Below, piece after piece: positions 7,706 through 15,660 of a stretch of 21,157 bases of DNA. Under the pieces are notes generated by a model. The model saw only the letters and a program-made list of their open reading frames with translations, was not told where the DNA came from and made no database searches. Source of the DNA: DATKEK01 sp035512195. GTDB lineage: Bacteria; Pseudomonadota; Gammaproteobacteria; Burkholderiales; Eutrophovitaceae. The stretch spans positions 1 through 21,157 of the forward strand of contig DATKEK010000130.1 in the NCBI GenBank assembly GCA_035512195.1. Reading direction: 5' to 3'. The position numbers and the translations under genes are program-made. Each line of letters starts with the position of its first letter. Within the stretch, counting starts at the first letter, position 1.

Positions 7706-9415
7706 TCAGGGTACCCGCCGGGTCAGGTCGATCGCACGAGCCACCTCGGCAAGGCTGGTTCCGCCGTCGACGACGCGCATGATGCCTTCCTCGGCCAGCG
7801 GCCGGAAATCCTTGGCCAGCGCGGCCTCGCGCAACTCGCGAGGGGTGGCTCGCCGCGCAACCAGTTCGTCGATGTCGTGGTCCATGTGCAGGATCTCCAT
7901 GATCGCGGCACGCCCCTTGTAGCCTCGGTGGTTGCACTTCGGGCAGCCGACCGGCCGGAACAGCCGCAAATCGGGGTCGATGTCCCGCCCCAGCAGTTGC
8001 CGCTCCTCGGTGTTGGGCAGGTAGGCTTCCTTGCAGTTCGTGCACAGCACCCGCACCAAGCGTTGGGCGATGATGCCGATGATGTTGCCGGCCATGATGT
8101 CGGGCACGATGCCGATGTCCAGCAGCCGGGGAAACGCCCCCAGCGCCGAGTTCGTGTGCAGCGTGGTGAAAACCTGGTGTCCGGTCATCGCCGCGCGGAA
8201 CGCCATTTCCGCGGTGTCCTGGTCGCGCACTTCGCCAATGAGGATGATGTCCGGGTCCTGGCGCATGATCGAGCGGATGCCATTGGCAAAATCCACCCGC
8301 GCGCTTTCGTTTACCGAAGTCTGCCGCATCAGTGCCACCGGGTATTCGACCGGGTCCTCCAGCGTCATGATGTTGACGGACTCGACATTCAGCTTTGCCA
8401 GCAGCGAGTACAGCGTGGTGGTCTTGCCGCTGCCGGTGGGGCCGGTGATGATGAGGATGCCTTCCGGCCGCGCCAGCATCAAGTTGAGCTTCCCCATCAC
8501 CGGTTTGGGCAGGCGCATCTGTTCCAGCGAGATGATGGACTTTTCGCGGTCCAGCACCCGCAGGACGATGTTCTCTCCCCAGATGGTCGGCTGTGTCGAT
8601 ACGCGGAAATCGATCGGCCGGCCGTTCAGATTCAGGGACAGCCGACCGTCCTGCGGCGCGCGTGTCTCGGCGATGTTCATGCCGCTGATCACTTTTATGC
8701 GCACCGCGATTCCCGGCCAGTAGTTCTTGTGCAGGCTGCGCACCTGCTCGAGCACGCCGTCGATGCGATAGCGGATGCGCAGGAACGCGTATTCCGGTTC
8801 AAAGTGGACGTCCGAGGCGCCGCGCTTGACGGCGTCCACCAGCAAACCGCCGACCAGCCGCACGATCGGCTGGGTGTATTCGTCTCCGGCCGCGCCCTGC
8901 TGCAGGCTCTGGTAGTCGATCTCGCCGGTTTCGATTTCGCGCAGGATGCCGTCCACCGACAGTTCGTGCCCATAGAACTGGTCGATGTGCTCGTCGAGCT
9001 GCGCCTGTCCAGCCAGCACCGTCTTCAGCTGGATCGTGCTGCCCAGCATGACGCGCATCTGGTCCAGCGCGACGACGTTGAAAACCTCGGTAATGGCGAC
9101 GATCAGCAGGTTCTGCTCGGCGTCGTAGGCGATCGGCAGCAGGCGGTGCCGGCGGGCAAACTCCTGGGGAACGAGCTTGAGCGCTTCGGCATCGACCAGC
9201 ACCTGCGTGAGGTCGATACTTTCCTGGCCGATGGTCCGCGCCATGATGTCGCGGATTACCGCCTCGGTGACGAAGCCGAGGCGGACCAGCAACCGGCCGA
9301 TCGGAATGTTCTGGCTCTTCTGCTCCGTGAGCGCGATTCGCAGCTGGTCCTGCGTAATCAGCCCTTGCTGGACGAGCAACTCGCCCAGGCGAAGCTTCTT
9401 GCGTTGCTCGGCCAC
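7706..9415 (-). CDS. mshE: MshE-type pilus assembly ATPase with c-di-GMP-binding N-domain
   Basis: This 569-residue hexameric ATPase powers pilus extension. The N-terminus carries two MshEN-type motifs: the first spans residues 9-32 (begins RLGELLVQQGLIT), a five-residue linker follows, and the second starts at 38 with PIGRLLVRLGFVT. In Vibrio MshE this layout binds cyclic di-GMP. The motor domain shows Walker A GPTGSGKT (325-332), Asp box TLEDPVEYP (351-359), Walker B DPDIILIGEVRD, His box TGHQVFTTLH (411-420) and a zinc-binding Cys set at 458, 461, 491 and 494. The start is GTG at 9415, chosen because AAAGGAAG lies about nine bases upstream and the family N-terminus begins there. It sits 21 bp after the TPR gene. 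The tetracysteine and the absence of PilT-type features point to extension rather than retraction. Confidence 0.95.
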   Translation of the reverse strand: MAEQRKKLRLGELLVQQGLITQDQLRIALTEQKSQNIPIGRLLVRLGFVTEAVIRDIMARTIGQESIDLTQVLVDAEALKLVPQEFARRHRLLPIAYDAEQNLLIVAITEVFNVVALDQMRVMLGSTIQLKTVLAGQAQLDEHIDQFYGHELSVDGILREIETGEIDYQSLQQGAAGDEYTQPIVRLVGGLLVDAVKRGASDVHFEPEYAFLRIRYRIDGVLEQVRSLHKNYWPGIAVRIKVISGMNIAETRAPQDGRLSLNLNGRPIDFRVSTQPTIWGENIVLRVLDREKSIISLEQMRLPKPVMGKLNLMLARPEGILIITGPTGSGKTTTLYSLLAKLNVESVNIMTLEDPVEYPVALMRQTSVNESARVDFANGIRSIMRQDPDIILIGEVRDQDTAEMAFRAAMTGHQVFTTLHTNSALGAFPRLLDIGIVPDIMAGNIIGIIAQRLVRVLCTNCKEAYLPNTEERQLLGRDIDPDLRLFRPVGCPKCNHRGYKGRAAIMEILHMDHDIDELVARRATPRELREAALAKDFRPLAEEGIMRVVDGGTSLAEVARAIDLTRRVP

Positions 9416-9436
9416 GCTGCGCGCTTCCTTTCGGGA

Positions 9437-10786
9437 TTACTCGACCCGCGCGGACAGCTGGCCAACGCGCTGGATCGCGAGATTCTGGTCGAAGTTGGCG
9501 CGGCCCCTGCGGAAGGAGAGGTCCAGTGCCTTGCGGTAATAATCGAGTGCGAGCCTCGGCTGGCCGAGGTGCTCCAGGCCCACCGCCAGATTGAAAGCGT
9601 AATCCGGATTGTCCGGCTGCAGCTGCGCAGCCTGGAAATAGGCCTGCTGGGCAGCAGGCCACTGCCCCTGCTCAGCATAGAGATTGCCGAGTGTGAAATA
9701 CACGTAGGCGGAAGGCTCGCGTGCCAGAAGCAGCTTGAGCCGCGATTCTGCTGCCAGCGGGTCGGCCCCGCCGATCAGGGTGACCAAACCCGCCTGCGCG
9801 TGCGCGTTTCGCGGTTCGGCTTCGAGCACGCGGCTGAAATAATGCCCCGCGTCGTCGGACCGGCGTTCCTTCAGGGCGATGGCGCCGAGACCGAGCAGGG
9901 CGTCCACGTTGCGTGGCTCCGTGCGGATGACTTCGCTGTAGAGCATCTTGGCGCGCGGATAATCGCCGGCTTCGAGCGCTTCATATGCAGCCATCAGTGT
10001 CGGATCGACCGGCTGCAGGCCGCCGGCCTGCCGGCGCACCGCGATACTTTCCCCACGCGATGCCTCGGGGGAAACCAGAGCGACCGCATCCGTCGCCGCT
10101 CCGATCTCGATCGTTTCCACCGCATTCGCAGCCGCCGCGGCTGTCGGCCTTGCCGGCGCGGCGGCTGGCGTCTGCGAGGTCGTTGCTGCTGGAGCGGTCG
10201 AGGCTGTGCGTGCCGGCGCCTGGGCGCGCGATGGTCTCGGCGCCAGCGTTTCCGTCCGGGCGGGCGTTGGCGTCGCGGATTCGGCCCCGGGCGGAGTGGT
10301 TGCGGCGGTTACCGTGCCTGTGGCACCCGCGCCGCCGCCGGTCGCTGCCGGGTCGATGCTCGGCATGCCGCTGACCTTGGCTTCGGCGGCGGCAAGCGGT
10401 TCCGGTTCTGGCGGAGGTGCTTCGGCATGGACCGGAGACGGTCCGGGCGGCGGTGAGCGAAACATGCCCGGATTGGCGATCTGGAAATACACGTAAGTCC
10501 CATAGCCAATGGCAAACAGGACGGCCGCCAGGATCAGCACCAGCATCGGGCGGTCGCGAACCGAGTCGATCGCACTGTAGGAAGGCTGTTCGGTAGCGCG
10601 CAGGACTTTGGCGGCTTGCGCCGGTGTCGGCCCGCCGTGCGCGGTCAGGTCTTCGTCCCGCAGCTCGGGTTCGGAAAGCGGCTCCAGCGCCAGCGACGCG
10701 TCGCCGGCAGTCTCGGTGGTGCCTCCGCCTTCCGCGCCTTCACGGTTCTTGGAGGCCTTCTGCAATGCCTGGAGCAGCAGGCTCAT
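9437..10786 (-). CDS. mshN: MshN-like TPR protein with membrane anchor and Pro/Ala-rich linker
   Basis: This 449-residue protein has a short cytoplasmic part opening MSLLLQALQKA, one membrane helix (81-103), a long Ala/Pro/Thr-rich linker (about 104-222) and a periplasmic run of tetratricopeptide repeats (about 263-440). The repeats include YEALEAGDYPRAKMLYSEVI and YVYFTLGNLYAEQGQW. TPR proteins of pilus systems help secretin assembly or bridge envelope parts; MshN has this build and position. The opening also resembles GspB/ExeB-type proteins, partners of the GspA ATPase, which fits the GspA-like gene two steps upstream. The start overlaps the secretin stop as ATGA at 10783-10786. Confidence 0.83.
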   Translation of the reverse strand: MSLLLQALQKASKNREGAEGGGTTETAGDASLALEPLSEPELRDEDLTAHGGPTPAQAAKVLRATEQPSYSAIDSVRDRPMLVLILAAVLFAIGYGTYVYFQIANPGMFRSPPPGPSPVHAEAPPPEPEPLAAAEAKVSGMPSIDPAATGGGAGATGTVTAATTPPGAESATPTPARTETLAPRPSRAQAPARTASTAPAATTSQTPAAAPARPTAAAAANAVETIEIGAATDAVALVSPEASRGESIAVRRQAGGLQPVDPTLMAAYEALEAGDYPRAKMLYSEVIRTEPRNVDALLGLGAIALKERRSDDAGHYFSRVLEAEPRNAHAQAGLVTLIGGADPLAAESRLKLLLAREPSAYVYFTLGNLYAEQGQWPAAQQAYFQAAQLQPDNPDYAFNLAVGLEHLGQPRLALDYYRKALDLSFRRGRANFDQNLAIQRVGQLSARVE

Positions 10787-12696
10787 GGATTCTGGCCGCT
10801 GGGATCGATCTGGGGTAGAAAGCGCTGAAAGTACTTCAGCTCGTCGCTGTCCAGGGACGGGTTGTTGATGACCGTCGGCTTCAGGAACACGATGAGTTCG
10901 GTTTTCCGGACGTCCTCGTCGCGGTAGCTGAACGCCTCGCCGATGCGAGAAACCGAGCCCAGTCCGGGAATCTGGTCGCGGTCGCGGCGTACGTCGTCCT
11001 GCATCAAACCGCCGAGAATTACCGTCTGCCCGCTGCCGACCTGCAGCATCGATTCCATTTCCCGCACCTGGATCTCAGGTACCTGATTCTGAATCGGGTC
11101 AGCTAACGGCTGTCCTTGACCGTCCAGACGCAGAGCCGGGTTCGGATCGTTGATAAAGCGTACGACCCGGGAGATCGTCGGGCGCACCGTCAGATTGACC
11201 GAGCCTGCCTCAGTAATCTGCGGCAGCACCGACATGATCAGCCCGACCGGCACCGTGCGCGCGGTCGTGCTGAAGGTGGTGATTGCAGCGACGTTCGCGC
11301 TGGCGGTGGTCTGCGCGTCGATCTCAAAGTAGACGACATTGTCGACCACCTTGAGGATGGCAGACTGGTTGTTCAGCGCCATCAGTTTCGGGCTGGAAAG
11401 CACGCGGGTATTGCCAAACTGTTCGAGCATTCGGATCGAGGCGGCGATGTTGCCCACTTCCGACGTCGGGTTCGCATATCCGATCAGCATGCGCGGCGCC
11501 GTTCCCAGGTTGGTGCCGAGCATCTCCTGCCGGAAGGTAAACCCAGTATTCGCGGCAATCCGGCTCCAGTCGACGCCGGCCTGGTAGGCGTTTGACAACT
11601 GCACCTCGGCGATCGTGGCCTCGATCAGGACCTGCCTTTGCGAGGCCGAGGTAACGGCGTCAAGGTATTGTTGCACCAGCGTGTGCTGCTTCTCGGTGCC
11701 GAGCACTGCCACCGTCCCGGCAATCGGATTTACTACGATCTCATCCTTTGCCTCGGTCCGCGTTGTTTGCTCTGCCCCGAATGCCGCGCTGTAAAGGGAA
11801 GGCGCATTCTCGCCTGCACGGGATACGGCTTCCGCCTGCGCGATGCGTTCTTGACGTGCGGCGCGGGCGGCCTCGCCGCGCGCCGCGCGCTGTTCGGCAG
11901 TTTCCGTCAGCGCCTTGGTGGCGGCGAGAATGCTGGAAATATTCTCGGTCAGCGCTTCCCAGAAATTGTTCCGTGAAGCCGACTCGACCCGCGTGGACGA
12001 CGAACTTTCGTTCTGTGCCGAGGCACCTCCGGACTGGCCAGTTGCGGATCCGCTGGTGATGTCGCCCGAAACGCCAATCGTGGCGCTCGTTTCCCGGGAG
12101 ACATTCACGTAATTGACCCGGTAAGTCTTGAAATAGGGCGTATCCGGCGCGACGACGATCGTTTTGCCTTCGGTGCGGTAGCGGATGTTGGTCTGCTGCG
12201 CCACGCGCTCGAGAATCGCCGGCAGGGTTTCGTCGATGGCGTTCAGGCTGACCAACCCCTGTACCCCGGGGTGGACGTCGATATTCTGCTTGGTGTCGCG
12301 GGCGAGCGCGAACAACAGTTCTTTTACCGGCACCTCGTGCACAACCACGCTGTAGGTGGGAGTTCGTACCTGCGGTCGCGGCGGCGATACGAAATCGCTG
12401 ACCGTGACCGGCGGCAGCACGCGTTCTTCCTTGGAAAGTGTCGGAACGCGCTCGGCGCTGAGATGGCCCTCGGACGGTGGAACTGTTGGCCGATAAGCGC
12501 AGGCCGACACCGTCAGGGCGAGCAACACGCCGGCAAGGCGTGTCGCGCCAACAGCGGCGACGGCCGGCGACGCCCGTTGGACGCTTGCCGACAGTGCAAC
12601 CGCGAGCCTGGTTTCCTCCCGCATCGTCGTGACGTGTGACTTCAAACTTGCGCTTGCGCGCCCATCCCCCGGGCGGCTCGCGCGATCCAGCGCCAT
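10783..12696 (-). CDS. mshL: MshL-like outer-membrane secretin (lipoprotein)
   Basis: The 637-residue product should form the outer-membrane channel through which the fibre leaves. It has a signal segment ending in lipobox VSAC (Cys66), an STN/N0-like domain (about 115-183) and an N1-like segment. A predicted helical, Ala/Arg/Glu-rich insert follows (about 262-296). The secretin domain (about 353-612) carries VLSSPKLMALNNQSAILKV, VPVGLIMSVLPQI and VGSGQTVILGG. ATG at 12696 directly follows the upstream stop (TAGATG). An internal ATG at 12624 would remove a 24-residue leader and still leave a long n-region before the lipobox, so the start is not certain. The gene overlaps the MshN-like gene by 4 bp. 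Confidence 0.92.
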   Translation of the reverse strand: MALDRASRPGDGRASASLKSHVTTMREETRLAVALSASVQRASPAVAAVGATRLAGVLLALTVSACAYRPTVPPSEGHLSAERVPTLSKEERVLPPVTVSDFVSPPRPQVRTPTYSVVVHEVPVKELLFALARDTKQNIDVHPGVQGLVSLNAIDETLPAILERVAQQTNIRYRTEGKTIVVAPDTPYFKTYRVNYVNVSRETSATIGVSGDITSGSATGQSGGASAQNESSSSTRVESASRNNFWEALTENISSILAATKALTETAEQRAARGEAARAARQERIAQAEAVSRAGENAPSLYSAAFGAEQTTRTEAKDEIVVNPIAGTVAVLGTEKQHTLVQQYLDAVTSASQRQVLIEATIAEVQLSNAYQAGVDWSRIAANTGFTFRQEMLGTNLGTAPRMLIGYANPTSEVGNIAASIRMLEQFGNTRVLSSPKLMALNNQSAILKVVDNVVYFEIDAQTTASANVAAITTFSTTARTVPVGLIMSVLPQITEAGSVNLTVRPTISRVVRFINDPNPALRLDGQGQPLADPIQNQVPEIQVREMESMLQVGSGQTVILGGLMQDDVRRDRDQIPGLGSVSRIGEAFSYRDEDVRKTELIVFLKPTVINNPSLDSDELKYFQRFLPQIDPSGQNP

Positions 12697-14136
12697 CTAG
12701 GAATTATCCATTCCAATTTCGGCGCGAATGCCCCGGATAGTCCGAAAATAGGGGCGGTTAGATTGCAACTCATGCGGGAGCCTCTCGATTTCGGACATGG
12801 CCTCCCTGCGGTTCGCGAAACTGCCGAAAACGACAGTCATCGACGGCCGCTCTCTCGCGACGGTACGGTACACAAAAACATCATTGATCTCAAGATAATT
12901 ACCAATAAAGTTCAGATGATTTCTCAGGAGTTCCGGGTCGGGGGCGCCCAACAGTTGCACCGTGTACCGCGTCCCGTCGGATTCCTTCAGCCAGCGCACG
13001 GTGGCCTGCAATCTCTGTTCCAACAGGTCTGTGGGCACTGGTGATTGTTGTGCCGACCGTGCGATTGGAGCGGGCGCGCGTGCAGTTTCGGCTGGGACCC
13101 TCGCTTCCTCATCGAGCTTTGGCGCGGTCGCGACCCACGCCACCTCAGTTTCTGATTCGGGCGCGGCCTGTTGCGGCGCGGCAGAAACTGCCGCAGATGC
13201 GTTTAGGTCGGGCGCGGACTGGTACGACTGTAAAGCATTGAAGGCGACGACGCCGAGCACGCCCCCCGCGACCAGGCCGCCGAGCGCGTATGCCAGGCGC
13301 GAGGATTGCGGCCGGGCGGTACCCGCGTTCGAAAACTCGCTATCGCTTATCGCGGATTTCACGTGCTTTACCGAGAGGTTGTGGGTGCCATCGGCAAAGG
13401 CCGCCAGCAAGGCCTTGTCGGCAATGATGTTGATGCGACGGGTCAACCCCTCGCTGGCGCGGGCGATCAGTTCGACCACGCGTTTGCCGAACAGGTCGGG
13501 GCCGCGATAGCCTGCGGCCTGAAGGCGGAAATTAATATAGGCGCGAACGCTCTCCCCGCTCAGCGGCGTCAGCGGAAAGCTGTGGGTGATGCGCTCGCGC
13601 AACTGCCGTATCTGGGTTTGCCGCAGGTTGTCGTCGAGTTCGGGCTGGCCGAACAGCACGATCTGCAGGAGCTTGTGCTCCTTGGTCTCGAGATTGGACA
13701 ACAAGCGGATTTCCTCCAGCGTGGGCAAGGGCATGCCCTGGGATTCCTCGATGAACATCACCACCTGCCGGCCCTGCGCATGCCGGTCGAGCAGGTAGGC
13801 GTTCAGCTTGTGCATCACCTCGAGACGACTGGCATCTTTCGCGATCGGCAACTGCAGCTCGAAGGCGATCGCGTGGAGAATCTCCTCGGGGGAGACGCTG
13901 GGGTTGGCCAGGTAGATTGTTTCCACGTTGTCCAGCAACCGCGCCTGCAACATCCGGCACAGCATGGTCTTGCCGCTGCCGACCTCGCCGGTAACCTTGA
14001 TGATGCCTTCGCCCTGGGAGATCGCATAGATCAGCGCTTCCAGGATGGCTCCGCGATTGCCCCCCTCGAAAAATACGTCGGTGTCCGGGGTGATCTTGAA
14101 CGGGGGGTGCGAAAGGCCGAAAAACGCGTAGTACAT
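12697..14136 (-). CDS. mshM: MshM/ExeA-like AAA ATPase fused to a periplasmic SPOR-like domain
   Basis: The 479-residue protein has a GspA/ExeA-type ATPase part: MYYAFFGLSHPPFKITPD, Walker A GEVGSGKT (50-57), and a Walker B ending FIEES at about 128-132. The family more often has IDEAQ there. A membrane helix (281-301) and an Ala/Pro-rich spacer follow. The last about 85 residues read like a SPOR domain of the DamX type: YTVQL near 391, VYRTVARERPSMTVVFGSFANR (in part) and RPYFRTIR. SPOR domains bind glycan strands stripped of peptides, often at division sites. ExeA-type proteins place the secretin through peptidoglycan, so a role in guiding MshL through the wall is inferred. ATG at 14136 directly follows the regulator stop and has a strong AGGAGG upstream. 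Confidence 0.9.
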   Translation of the reverse strand: MYYAFFGLSHPPFKITPDTDVFFEGGNRGAILEALIYAISQGEGIIKVTGEVGSGKTMLCRMLQARLLDNVETIYLANPSVSPEEILHAIAFELQLPIAKDASRLEVMHKLNAYLLDRHAQGRQVVMFIEESQGMPLPTLEEIRLLSNLETKEHKLLQIVLFGQPELDDNLRQTQIRQLRERITHSFPLTPLSGESVRAYINFRLQAAGYRGPDLFGKRVVELIARASEGLTRRINIIADKALLAAFADGTHNLSVKHVKSAISDSEFSNAGTARPQSSRLAYALGGLVAGGVLGVVAFNALQSYQSAPDLNASAAVSAAPQQAAPESETEVAWVATAPKLDEEARVPAETARAPAPIARSAQQSPVPTDLLEQRLQATVRWLKESDGTRYTVQLLGAPDPELLRNHLNFIGNYLEINDVFVYRTVARERPSMTVVFGSFANRREAMSEIERLPHELQSNRPYFRTIRGIRAEIGMDNS

Positions 14137-15588
14137 CTATTCCTCCTGCGCAGCCTGTTCGTAGGCCTGCATGCGACTGTATAGCGTTGTGCGATGGATC
14201 CCCAGCAAGCGGGCCGCCTGGCTGAGGTTGCCGTGGGTCAATTCCAGCGCCGCCTCGACGTAGCTGCGTTCCATTTCCTTCAGCGTCAGGTCGAGGCTGA
14301 ACTGCCGGTTTCCCTGCAGGTGTTTGCGGGCTGCCGCCATCAGCCCGCGAGAATCGTTCGGTGCCGGCAAAGTAGGCTGTGCGATCGCCTCCTCCCAGTC
14401 CAGTTCGCCGAGCAACTGGTCCGCGGTGACTTCGCGGCCTGCGTACTTGGTGGTCAGCCGGATCACGATATTCCGCAGCTCCCGGACATTGCCCGGAAAC
14501 GCGTAGTCCATCCAGACGTCGCGGCTGCGTGCATCCAGCCGGAAGCGCTCGACGCCGGCCTGCCCGGCGTAGAAATCGGCGAAATGGTCGAGTAGACCGA
14601 ACTTGTCGTCGCCGAGGTCGCGCAAGGGCGGAACCTGGATGGTGAAGACCGACAGGCGGTGATAGAGATCGCCGCGGAAGCGTCCGGCCTTCACCTCCTG
14701 CCGCAGGTCGCGGTTGGTCGCGGCGATGACCCGCGCGCTGCTCAGGCGGGTCTGGGTTTCACCCACCCGCTGGAACTCACCGTTCTCCAGCACGCGCAGC
14801 AGCTTTGCCTGCAGTTCCAGCGGCAGTTCGCCGATCTCGTCCAGGAATAGCGTGCCTTCGTGCGCGTCCTCGAAATATCCGGCGCGGGGGGCGGTTGCGC
14901 CCGTGAACGCCCCCTTGCTGTAGCCGAACAGGGTCGGCTCGACCAGCGTCGGCGAGATCGCCGCGCAATTCAGGGCCAGGAAGGGTCTCACCGCGCGTGG
15001 GCTCTGGCGGTGCAATGAGCTTGCCACGAGCTCCTTGCCGCTGCCCGATTCGCCCTCGATCAGCACCGGGAAGGGGGAGGCGGCGTACTGGGCGATCTGC
15101 TGGTGCAGCTTGCAGATCGCCGGGCCGCCGCCGATCAGCCCGGTTTCAGTGTCCGCCGCGTGGTGCTCAGCCGCCGCGATCTCGCGCGCCTTGGCCAACA
15201 AGTCCCTCAGCGTTTCCGGCTCGCAGGGTTTGGCGACGAATTCGATGGCGCCGAGTGTCCGTGCATAGCGGGCGTTGGCTTCGTCGCTCTGCCCAGATAG
15301 CACGAGGATCTTCATCGAACGGGAATGCGCCAGCAGTTCCCGGATCAGCCGGAAGCCCTCGTCCGGCCGGTGCGGGCTGGGCGGCAGGCCCAAGTCGATC
15401 AAGGCAAGTTCCGGCGGGCCATCCATCTGCAGCAGCAGGCTTCTTGCCTGTGCCCGCGATTCTGCCACATGGACCGCATAATCCTTGCCGAGAACGAAAT
15501 GCAGCGTATCGGTGATCAGCGGATCGTCGTCGACGATCAGCAGGTCCGGCTTGGTGGCGGGGGTGTCCACTGAGGGTTGTTCAGCCAT
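14137..15588 (-). CDS. NtrC-family sigma-54-dependent response regulator
   Basis: The 483-residue regulator has a receiver domain with Asp20-22, phospho-acceptor Asp65, Ser98 and Lys120. Its AAA+ domain shows Walker A GESGSGKE (179-186), the sigma-54 contact loop GAFTGA (226-231), Walker B GTLFLDE (245-251) and arginine-finger region FRGDLYHRL. A Fis-type helix-turn-helix (about 435-477) contains ARLLGIHRTTLYSRM. It should activate sigma-54 promoters when phosphorylated. It heads the pilus operon, 1 bp from the next gene's start, and probably controls it. The layout matches PrsR-type as well as other NtrC-like regulators; I see nothing that ties it to exosortase. The histidine kinase at the far end of the operon is the likely partner. 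No clear ribosome binding site precedes the start. Confidence 0.92.
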   Translation of the reverse strand: MAEQPSVDTPATKPDLLIVDDDPLITDTLHFVLGKDYAVHVAESRAQARSLLLQMDGPPELALIDLGLPPSPHRPDEGFRLIRELLAHSRSMKILVLSGQSDEANARYARTLGAIEFVAKPCEPETLRDLLAKAREIAAAEHHAADTETGLIGGGPAICKLHQQIAQYAASPFPVLIEGESGSGKELVASSLHRQSPRAVRPFLALNCAAISPTLVEPTLFGYSKGAFTGATAPRAGYFEDAHEGTLFLDEIGELPLELQAKLLRVLENGEFQRVGETQTRLSSARVIAATNRDLRQEVKAGRFRGDLYHRLSVFTIQVPPLRDLGDDKFGLLDHFADFYAGQAGVERFRLDARSRDVWMDYAFPGNVRELRNIVIRLTTKYAGREVTADQLLGELDWEEAIAQPTLPAPNDSRGLMAAARKHLQGNRQFSLDLTLKEMERSYVEAALELTHGNLSQAARLLGIHRTTLYSRMQAYEQAAQEE

Positions 15589-15603
15589 TGAAATCGCGCA
15601 GAG

Positions 15604-15618
15604 GCGGCTAGTGTGCCA
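15604..15618 (-). promoter_or_regulatory. Candidate sigma-54 (-24/-12) promoter upstream of the regulator
   Basis: Read on the - strand, TGGCAC is followed by ACTAG, CC and GC, which gives the invariant GG-10-GC spacing of sigma-54 promoters. The -12 half is weak (CCGC rather than TTGC). The predicted start would lie about 5 bases before the regulator ATG, leaving almost no leader, so this may be chance. If real, the NtrC-type regulator could activate its own operon. Confidence 0.3.
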
Positions 15619-15626
15619 GAAAGACC

Positions 15627-15660
15627 TTGCATGTCATATAGTTGCCTACCCTTCATGCAA
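15627..15660. repeat. 7-bp inverted repeat in the gap between the ABC ATPase gene and the regulator
   Basis: TTGCATG (15627-15633) is mirrored exactly by CATGCAA (15654-15660) with a 20-base spacer. It overlaps the stop codon of the upstream ATPase gene. Arms are too short and the spacer too long for a convincing intrinsic terminator, and no T-run follows. It could be an operator for the regulator operon or chance. Confidence 0.25.

Noticed and set aside
6471..8045. Extended 524-residue version of MshG
   Set aside because: The first 123 residues overlap mshE in another frame and have no family similarity. The proper GspF-type N-terminus starts at ATG 7676.
7667..10456. 929-codon open frame on the + strand antisense to mshE and mshN
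   Set aside because: The opposite strand holds clear conserved families over the whole span. The translation is rich in His, Gln, Arg and Asp with no recognisable domain, which is typical of antisense shadow frames in GC-rich DNA.
10121..10480. Possible DNA repeat or low-complexity element in the MshN-like gene
   Set aside because: The GC-rich repetition is explained by codons for the Ala/Pro/Thr-rich protein linker. No exact repeat unit is evident.
5..15588. Calling the kinase and regulator PrsK and PrsR of an exosortase (PEP-CTERM) system
   Set aside because: Architecture is similar, but there is no exosortase, PEP-CTERM protein or polysaccharide gene in the window, and the kinase motifs are not diagnostic.
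15627..15660. Intrinsic terminator between the ABC ATPase gene and the regulator
   Set aside because: The 7-bp arms have a 20-base spacer and no trailing T-run, so a stable terminator hairpin is unlikely.
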